64,000 bases of DNA, from contig NZ_JABEQQ010000001.1 in assembly GCF_013184075.1 (NCBI RefSeq), positions 1 through 64,000 of the forward strand, in the 5' to 3' direction. The notes under the pieces are model-generated. The model was not told the DNA's origin. It saw only the letters and a list, made by a program, of their open reading frames with translations, and did no database searches. A program made the position numbers and the translations under genes. The DNA comes from Lentilactobacillus kribbianus. Lineage in GTDB: Bacteria > Bacillota > Bacilli > Lactobacillales > Lactobacillaceae. This document shows, in pieces, positions 58,173 through 64,000 of the stretch. The first letter of the stretch is position 1. Every line of letters starts with the position of its first letter.

Positions 58173-58544
58173 CTAGTCTAGTTGATCCAACTTCGTATTA
58201 TCAGTTACTCGTACTTGTTTGGGAGTACATAAAAACAGATCTTGACCAATTCTATCAATATTGCCAGAAATAGCAAAAAGGGTTCCATTTAAAAAATCAA
58301 TCATTCGTTTGCTGGTTTCCGTATCTAATTGACTAAAACGAACAATCACAGTTTCATTGTCCATTAGCAATTTGGCAATTTGATTAACATCATTATAAAC
58401 GGATGGTTCAATTACCGAAATACCAACATTAGATGTTTGTTTTCTTGTCATAGAGACGACCTTTTTATCATTAACTGGTTGAGTTACGGTTTCATCATTA
58501 TCATTAATTCCAAAAAAATTATTCAAATTAAATTTTTGTGGCAT
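58173..58544 (-). CDS. sepF: Cell division protein SepF
   Basis: FtsZ-bundling membrane anchor. 123 residues, a little short for the family. The N-terminal FNLNNFFGIND part carries the amphipathic region; the C-terminal SepF domain begins at about residue 40 with the SVIEPSVYNDVNQIAK block and contains KRMIDFLNGTLFAISG. ATG 58544 follows AGGAATT. It lies 45 bases after ftsZ. SepF and FtsA act in parallel as FtsZ anchors. Confidence 0.94.
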   Translation of the reverse strand: MPQKFNLNNFFGINDNDETVTQPVNDKKVVSMTRKQTSNVGISVIEPSVYNDVNQIAKLLMDNETVIVRFSQLDTETSKRMIDFLNGTLFAISGNIDRIGQDLFLCTPKQVRVTDNTKLDQLD

Positions 58545-58588
58545 TTTAATTCCTAGACCTCTCGATTTAACTTAAGTATTTTTAGTTT

Positions 58589-59872
58589 TTAATGACGACG
58601 GAACTTAAAGAAAGGTGGTTCATCATCAGGTTCAGCTGAGTTACTATTACTATCATTATTGCTTTGATCATTACTATCAGTTTGGAATGGATCAAAATCT
58701 TGTTTTTCCACATCATTAAATTGATCATTATCATTAACCGCATTGCGATTGCTATTATCGTTTCTGATATCCCAATCACCTAATGGATCACTATTATTAG
58801 TATTAAAGTTATTACCACGATTTAAATTATGATCATTATTAGTAGGTTGAGTTTGAGAACTACGAGTATTGCCACGACCGGCGCGACGGCTTACTCGACT
58901 ACTACGTTTACCTTCATCAAGATCAATTCCCGTAGCAATAACAGTAACTCGAACTTCATCACCTAAAGATTCATCAATAGAAGTACCAAAGATAATATTA
59001 ACTTCACTGGTAGCAGCTTGAGCCACAATATCAGAAGCATCTTGAGCTTCAAATAATGACAAGTCTGGACCACCGGTAATATTTAATAACACTTGTTTAG
59101 CACCATCAATTGAAACTTCCAATAATGGTGATGAAATAGCCTTTTTAGTAGCTTCGGCAGTTCTATTTTCACCATTAGCAGTACCAACTCCCATTAGAGC
59201 TGAACCTTGATTTTCCATGGTAGTTTTAACATCAGCAAAATCCAAGTTAACATACCCAGGACTAGTAATAAGATCTGAAATACCTTGAACACCTTGTCGT
59301 AAAACATTATCGGCTTCTTTAAAGGCTTCCATCATTGGTGTCTTCTTATCAACCATTTCTAATAAACGATTATTAGCAATTACGATTAAAGTATCAACGT
59401 TTTCTTTAAGTTGGGCTACACCCTCATCAGCAAACTTAGAACGCTTAGGTCCTTCAAAGCTAAATGGACGAGTAACAACACCAACAGTTAAAGCGCCTTG
59501 TTGTTTGGCAATCTTAGCGACAACTGGTGCAGCACCATTACCGGTACCACCACCCATTCCGGCAGTAACAAAGACCATGTCAGCACCTGAAAGGGCTTCT
59601 GAAATGGCTTCTTCACTTTCTTCAGCGGCCTTTTCACCAATTTCAGGATTAGAACCAGCACCCAATCCTCGGGTTAATTTAGGTCCTAATTGAATTCTAG
59701 TTTCAGCTTTTGATGTTTCCAAGGCTTGAACGTCGGTATTAGCAACGATAAATTCGACACCTTTAACATCTTCGTTAATCATTTGGTTAACGGCGTTACT
59801 ACCACCACCACCAACACCAAATACTTTAATTTTTGCCCCGTTATTTTGGGCAGAATCTAATGAGTATTGCAT
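58589..59872 (-). CDS. ftsZ: Cell division protein FtsZ
   Basis: Tubulin-like GTPase forming the division ring. 427 residues. The core ends near residue 320 and has the GTP signature [13 protein letters not shown] and N-terminal [13 protein letters not shown]. From about 324 to 413 there is a disordered linker very rich in Asn and Asp (about 22 Asn and 13 Asp in 90), then the conserved C-terminal peptide [12 protein letters not shown] for FtsA and SepF binding. ATG 59872 follows GGAGG. Confidence 0.98.
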   Translation of the reverse strand: MQYSLDSAQNNGAKIKVFGVGGGGSNAVNQMINEDVKGVEFIVANTDVQALETSKAETRIQLGPKLTRGLGAGSNPEIGEKAAEESEEAISEALSGADMVFVTAGMGGGTGNGAAPVVAKIAKQQGALTVGVVTRPFSFEGPKRSKFADEGVAQLKENVDTLIVIANNRLLEMVDKKTPMMEAFKEADNVLRQGVQGISDLITSPGYVNLDFADVKTTMENQGSALMGVGTANGENRTAEATKKAISSPLLEVSIDGAKQVLLNITGGPDLSLFEAQDASDIVAQAATSEVNIIFGTSIDESLGDEVRVTVIATGIDLDEGKRSSRVSRRAGRGNTRSSQTQPTNNDHNLNRGNNFNTNNSDPLGDWDIRNDNSNRNAVNDNDQFNDVEKQDFDPFQTDSNDQSNNDSNSNSAEPDDEPPFFKFRRH

Positions 59873-59898
59873 AAATTTTTTACCTCCATTACGTGAGT

Positions 59899-61212
59899 TT
59901 ATTCGAAGAAATCACTGAAGAATTTCCGAATTCCCTCACCACGTTTTTTATTGTCTTTTTGTCGTTTTTGTTTTCCTGTTTGCTTACCATCACTTGAATC
60001 ATTAGAACTGTTGGTTACTTGACTGTGGGCTTTTCGTACCTGAGTCATTGATGCATCTACCGCAGAACGGGATAACATATCGACTTCACTCATATCGGAG
60101 TAATAGGCTACAAGTGATAAACCAGCTGAAAACGATGGATGGCGCAATCCCATTTGATCTGGAATATACAACCGTACATTAATATCAAACTTATCAGTGG
60201 CCAGTTCTACAATTCCAGGTAAGGCAGCGACTCCACCCGTTAGAACAATTCCACCAGGCAAGCGCAATGCGTTGATTTTATCTAAACGTTCCTTAATTCT
60301 TGTGAAAATTTGATCCACACGAGCTTCGATAATTTCAGATAAATACTTTTCATCAATAATAGTTGGCTCTGATTGACCAACAACATCAACAGGGACATCA
60401 CGATCTTCAGAAGCCATCTCTGAATCAGCCGATCCATAATTACGTTTTAACGATTCAGCATTATCCATTGAAGTATTTAACACGATTGAAATATCCTTAG
60501 TGATAAACTCGCCACCTTCAGGATCAGTCGTTACATACTTCAATTGGTGATCATGTACCACTGAAGCCGTAGTTTGACCACCACCTAAGTCGATCAAAAT
60601 AGTTCCAAAGTCCTGTTCACCATCATTTAAAATTTCATGGCTTTCAGCTAACGGAGTTAGAATCATTGAAATTACGTTAAGTCCCGCTTTAGAAACGGCC
60701 TTGTAAAGATTATGCATGATCCCCTTTGCGCCGCTAATAACTTTACCACGCATTTCTAAACGAACACCGACCATACCACGAGGGTCCTTAATTCCATCAA
60801 AACCATCGACAATAAATTCCTCAGGTTGAATATCAATAATTTCACGTTCTTGAGGTAAGTTTGTAATGAGTGCCGATGCAGCCACATCATGAACGTCTTG
60901 ATCAGTAATTTCCCGCGAGTTTTCATCAACGGTAATTAACCCATTACATGGTTCAATTTTTAACATGTTAGCGGGAACACCCACAACAACATCCTGAATT
61001 TCAATACTTGCTTTTTCTTGAGCTTGATCTACTGCACTACGAATTGCCTCAGCCGCCTGATCAATATCAACAATGATACCGCGACTTAAACCTTTAGATC
61101 GTGCATTCCCCACACCAATAACGTTTAATTGCCCTTTAACTTTTTCTGCAACGATAACTTTTATTGAGGTGGTTCCCATATCAAGTCCAACATACAAACC
61201 CGAGTTATCCAT
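59899..61212 (-). CDS. ftsA: Cell division protein FtsA
   Basis: Actin-like ATPase that anchors FtsZ to the membrane. 437 residues. The N-terminal phosphate loop [11 protein letters not shown] (about 9-19), the second ATP motif [10 protein letters not shown] and the [10 protein letters not shown] motif are visible. After a polar Lys/Ser-rich linker the C-terminal amphipathic helix [11 protein letters not shown] is intact. ATG 61212 follows CGGAGG. It is 26 bases upstream of ftsZ; a separate promoter may lie in the 100 bases before it, but I could not fix one. Confidence 0.96.
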   Translation of the reverse strand: MDNSGLYVGLDMGTTSIKVIVAEKVKGQLNVIGVGNARSKGLSRGIIVDIDQAAEAIRSAVDQAQEKASIEIQDVVVGVPANMLKIEPCNGLITVDENSREITDQDVHDVAASALITNLPQEREIIDIQPEEFIVDGFDGIKDPRGMVGVRLEMRGKVISGAKGIMHNLYKAVSKAGLNVISMILTPLAESHEILNDGEQDFGTILIDLGGGQTTASVVHDHQLKYVTTDPEGGEFITKDISIVLNTSMDNAESLKRNYGSADSEMASEDRDVPVDVVGQSEPTIIDEKYLSEIIEARVDQIFTRIKERLDKINALRLPGGIVLTGGVAALPGIVELATDKFDINVRLYIPDQMGLRHPSFSAGLSLVAYYSDMSEVDMLSRSAVDASMTQVRKAHSQVTNSSNDSSDGKQTGKQKRQKDNKKRGEGIRKFFSDFFE

Positions 61213-61315
61213 ATTATGTAAGGAACCTCCGTTTTATAATTTATTGTTTTTTATACGTTTTAAGTTTACCACATTAAAACATGCCACAAAAGATTAATTA
61301 ATAAAGCGCTTCAAC

Positions 61316-62197
61316 TTATTTGGTAGTAGTCTTCGCCTTATTTTTCGATTGTGGATAAGAATATGCACCAACTTGCATGTCAATGACACTTTTAGTCTTT
61401 AATTTAGCAGTTATGCTGGGATAATAAGCCATTTTATCACCAAAAGAAGAAATTGAAGCATAAACTAAATTCCCATCATTCATCTTAATTAAAATACGGT
61501 TAGGGTTAATCTTTGATGGCACTAATGCAATTGATTGAATATTGGCCCGGATACTAGCTGAGATGGTGCGATATTGCTTAATCGTTTTGGTTAATTTTTT
61601 AGCATTTTTAAAATCAACTAAAATCGGATAACCATCCCTAGGCTGCTTGGTCTTTTTTGCCAAAATTCGCCCACTTTGCAAAATCTGATAATAATTGTTG
61701 TTCTTTTGCAAATAACCAATCACTGGAAATTCTTTTACTTTAACGACCACAGATTGAAGTCCGGTCACCTTAACATTAGCTGCTTGAATTCGATTATCAT
61801 GATTTACCAGCCGCTTTTCAATTTTACCTTGATTCTTTATAACTGATAAAACCAAAGTTTTTTTATTAATTTTAGTTTCTTTTTTTATCCGAGTCACTTC
61901 AACAAAATGATTGCCTACTATTTTTAATTCATTTACCTTACTAAAGGGTGAAATATAGTAACAACATAGAACAATAGCCAACAACCCAAAAATGATTGCT
62001 GGCGAAATTCTTTTTAAATTTTGTTTTTGAATTGCAGTTAATTTTCGCGTAACCCGCTTTTTTTTGGATCTACCCGATTTAAATGATTTTGATTGATGCT
62101 GATTATGGGTGCGCTTAGACTCGGAAGGTTGATCGTGACTTTTTAAATAGGCTTGTTGCCACGGTGTGAGTGGCTCATCTTTATTGTCTTTGGTCAT
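61316..62197 (-). CDS. divIB: Cell division protein DivIB/FtsQ
   Basis: Bitopic membrane protein of the DivIB-DivIC-FtsL complex that regulates septal wall synthesis. 293 residues. The N-terminal cytoplasmic part is very basic (about 1-70); one transmembrane helix (about 71-90) is followed by a POTRA domain (VNELKIVGNHFVEVTRIKKE) and the beta domain. A Lys/Thr-rich tail ends the protein. ATG 62197 follows AGAGGGG. It is between murG and ftsA as usual. Confidence 0.93.
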   Translation of the reverse strand: MTKDNKDEPLTPWQQAYLKSHDQPSESKRTHNQHQSKSFKSGRSKKKRVTRKLTAIQKQNLKRISPAIIFGLLAIVLCCYYISPFSKVNELKIVGNHFVEVTRIKKETKINKKTLVLSVIKNQGKIEKRLVNHDNRIQAANVKVTGLQSVVVKVKEFPVIGYLQKNNNYYQILQSGRILAKKTKQPRDGYPILVDFKNAKKLTKTIKQYRTISASIRANIQSIALVPSKINPNRILIKMNDGNLVYASISSFGDKMAYYPSITAKLKTKSVIDMQVGAYSYPQSKNKAKTTTK

Positions 62198-62226
62198 TAT
62201 CTCTACCTTCCCCTCTCTAATAATTG

Positions 62227-63318
62227 TTAACGATTAATTGAACGAGCAGCATCTAATACTCGATCAGCGGCATCAGGAACTCCCAATTTAGCTGAATTAG
62301 CAGCCATTTGATCTCGTTTTACATCATCACTCATTAATGTATTAACTGCTAGATACAATGATTGACCGGTTAAATCATCTTCTTTAATCATTTCAGCCGC
62401 ACCCGCATTAACCAAACTCATTGTATTTTTAGTTTGATGATCAGCGGTAACATACGGACTTGGAATCAAAATTGCTGGAATTCCCAAAGCTGTGATTTCA
62501 GCAATACTAGTAGCCCCAGAACGACCAACCATTAGGTCCACTTTAGGCAATACTTGAGGCATATTATCAATATACGGCAAGATTGCAATATTGGGGCTAA
62601 TTCGTTGTCCCCGTAGTTTTTCTAATACACTATCGTAACGCTTTTTACCAGTGACAAAAACCACCTGATAGTCCTTATCATTAAAATCATTGATAGCCTC
62701 ACTAACAGCCTGATTAATTTTAGGAGCCCCTTGGCTACCACCAAAAATTAATACTGTAGAAACATCATCTTTTAAATCAAATTGCGTCCAAGAAAAATCA
62801 CTGTGAATGTTAGCTACTTGTTGAGCTCGAGGATTACCGGTAAAAACGACTTTTTCAGCTGGAAATTGAGCGGCAGCATCCTGAAAGCCAATACCGATTT
62901 CATCCACAAACCGACTCAAGAACTTATTCGTTAAACCAACAACACTGTTTTGTTCGTGAATCATCGTAGGTACCTTAAGCCGAGCAGCAGCATAAACTAC
63001 TGCACCAGAAACATAGCCACCAGTTCCTAATACCAAATCTGGCTTAAATTCTTTAATAATTTTTTTGGCTTGTCGGACACTCTTTAAGAATAAATGAACC
63101 GTCTTAAAATTGTCTAAAGACAGTGAACGTTTAAATCCCTGGATTTCTAACGGAATAAATTCAATGTTTTGCTTAGGAACAATTGAACTTTCTAACCCCC
63201 GCTTAGAACCAACGTATAATACCTTGGAATCTGGTTCTTGTTTCAATAAGTCTTCAACAACTGCAAGGGCCGGATAAATATGACCGCCAGTTCCACCACC
63301 TGAAACAATAATTCTCAT
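62227..63318 (-). CDS. murG: UDP-GlcNAc:MurNAc-pentapeptide-lipid GlcNAc transferase MurG
   Basis: Makes lipid II from lipid I at the inner membrane face. 363 residues, GT28 family. The glycine-rich loop [13 protein letters not shown] (about 7-19), [10 protein letters not shown] and the [11 protein letters not shown] loop are conserved. ATG 63318 overlaps the murD stop by one base (TAATG), so it is coupled to murD. Confidence 0.97.
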   Translation of the reverse strand: MRIIVSGGGTGGHIYPALAVVEDLLKQEPDSKVLYVGSKRGLESSIVPKQNIEFIPLEIQGFKRSLSLDNFKTVHLFLKSVRQAKKIIKEFKPDLVLGTGGYVSGAVVYAAARLKVPTMIHEQNSVVGLTNKFLSRFVDEIGIGFQDAAAQFPAEKVVFTGNPRAQQVANIHSDFSWTQFDLKDDVSTVLIFGGSQGAPKINQAVSEAINDFNDKDYQVVFVTGKKRYDSVLEKLRGQRISPNIAILPYIDNMPQVLPKVDLMVGRSGATSIAEITALGIPAILIPSPYVTADHQTKNTMSLVNAGAAEMIKEDDLTGQSLYLAVNTLMSDDVKRDQMAANSAKLGVPDAADRVLDAARSINR

Positions 63319-64000
63319 TACTTCACTTCCTTTTGATTGGTCAAGGTTTCTACTGCATTGATAAATTCATCGCCTCGGACTTCGAAATTAGGGTATTGAT
63401 CCCAGCTGGCATTAGCCGGACTCAACAGGATAATATCTCCATCATCACTCAGTGAATAAGCAACCGGTACGGCTGCTTTAACATCATTTACTTTTTTAAT
63501 ATTAGTAACCCCAGCTTGTTTTAGGGCATCCGTCATTAGCTCAGCAGTTTCACCAAAAACTACAGCCGCTTTAACGTGTTCTTTAAATTGTGGAACTAAG
63601 CGTTCAAAAGTATACCCACGATCTAGACCACCAGCTAACAATACAATTGGTCGATTAAATCCTTCTAAGGCCATTTGGGTGGCTTCAATGTCCGTAGCCT
63701 TAGAATCATTATAATATCTTCTGCCATTAGCTTCTAAAACAAATTGTGACCGATGACGGACTCCGGTAAAGGTTTCTAAGACATTAGAAATAGCCAGGTT
63801 GGATTTCCCTAGGATTTTAGCAACGGCGATGGCTGCCAGTGCATTTTCCACGTTTTGTTTTCCTGGAACTTTAATATCATCAGCGTTCATAATGAACTCT
63901 TGGTTGTAATACAACTTGCCATTTTGTTCATAAGCTCCAGTCATGATTTCACTGGTACTAGCAAACGGAACTACTTGAGCAGCACTACGTTCACTTAAAT
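63318..64000 (-). CDS. murD: UDP-N-acetylmuramoylalanine--D-glutamate ligase (3' part)
   Basis: Adds D-glutamate to UDP-MurNAc-L-Ala. Only the C-terminal half (about 227 residues) is inside the window; the open frame continues without a stop through base 64000, and the ATG at 63944 is internal, not a start. Mur ligase motifs are YNDSKATD and LLAGGLDRG, then [12 protein letters not shown] near the end, where other species often have Cys for the second Asn-like position. First visible gene of the division and cell wall cluster. Confidence 0.95.
   Translation of the reverse strand, partial: LSERSAAQVVPFASTSEIMTGAYEQNGKLYYNQEFIMNADDIKVPGKQNVENALAAIAVAKILGKSNLAISNVLETFTGVRHRSQFVLEANGRRYYNDSKATDIEATQMALEGFNRPIVLLAGGLDRGYTFERLVPQFKEHVKAAVVFGETAELMTDALKQAGVTNIKKVNDVKAAVPVAYSLSDDGDIILLSPANASWDQYPNFEVRGDEFINAVETLTNQKEVK

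Noticed and set aside
63318-63944. A short complete MurD-like gene starting at 63944
   Set aside because: The frame stays open to the window edge with MurD-like residues, so this is the 3' part of a full-length murD, not a truncated gene.

Overview
The window is a stretch of chromosome from a low-GC Gram-positive bacterium, almost certainly a member of the Lactobacillaceae. The reasons are the strong AT bias, Shine-Dalgarno sites of the AGGAGG type, EF-Tu, ClpX and RNase J proteins of lactobacillar type, the DUF1831-cysteine desulfurase pair, the rpoY-rnjA pair, and a gene order typical of that family. Genus and species cannot be fixed by reading alone; a small-genome heterofermentative lactobacillus is my best guess, at low confidence. 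Almost everything is conserved housekeeping DNA. I see no insertion sequence, prophage, CRISPR array, restriction system, toxin-antitoxin pair or other obvious accessory island.

Layout, left to right. Bases 1-163 are the promoter and leader of an rRNA operon that runs leftward out of the window. A DedA membrane protein and tRNA-Ser(CGA) follow on the + strand. From about 1.4 to 17.8 kb nearly all genes are on the - strand: apt, recJ, rnz, obgE, uvrC, a MazG-like protein, engB (ysxC), clpX, tig, tuf, a TPR protein, rnjB and rpsO. Two small + strand genes (5418 and 9134) are inserted among them. rpsO and rpsT are divergent with facing promoters. From 18.3 to 26.5 kb lie holA, the competence operon comEA-comEB-comEC, a SepM-type protease, coaD, rsmD, ylbG and an ftsW-type gene. 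typA, an inositol-phosphatase-like gene, a UPF0223 gene and a four-gene pyruvate dehydrogenase operon (pdhABCD) follow, up to 34.6 kb.

The main + strand island (34.9-40.1 kb) holds def, rpoY-rnjA, a lipid kinase and an ADP-ribosylglycohydrolase; one - strand gene of unknown function sits inside it. The - strand then resumes with rbsR-rbsK, an aldo-keto reductase, prs, recD2, a TPR gene, a histidine phosphatase, mnmA, DUF1831, a cysteine desulfurase, mtnN, a small membrane protein, a NUDIX hydrolase, a divergent cold-shock protein, and ileS behind a T-box. The right end is the division and cell wall cluster in its usual order: murD (cut by the window edge), murG, divIB, ftsA, ftsZ, sepF, yggT, ylmH, divIVA.

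How the genes fit together: the right end builds peptidoglycan precursors and the division ring. The desulfurase-DUF1831-mnmA block supplies sulfur for tRNA thiolation. RNases J1, J2 and Z handle RNA maturation, while ClpX and trigger factor handle protein quality. comEA/EB/EC form a complete DNA-uptake channel locus. The strong - strand bias, shared by the rRNA operon, suggests that replication forks cross this region from right to left. No clearly new biological system was found. The items most worth a second look are the regulatory palindromes at mnmA, pdhA and rbsR, the lipid kinase/ADP-ribosylglycohydrolase pair, DUF1831, the rpsO leader, and several unassigned small proteins.
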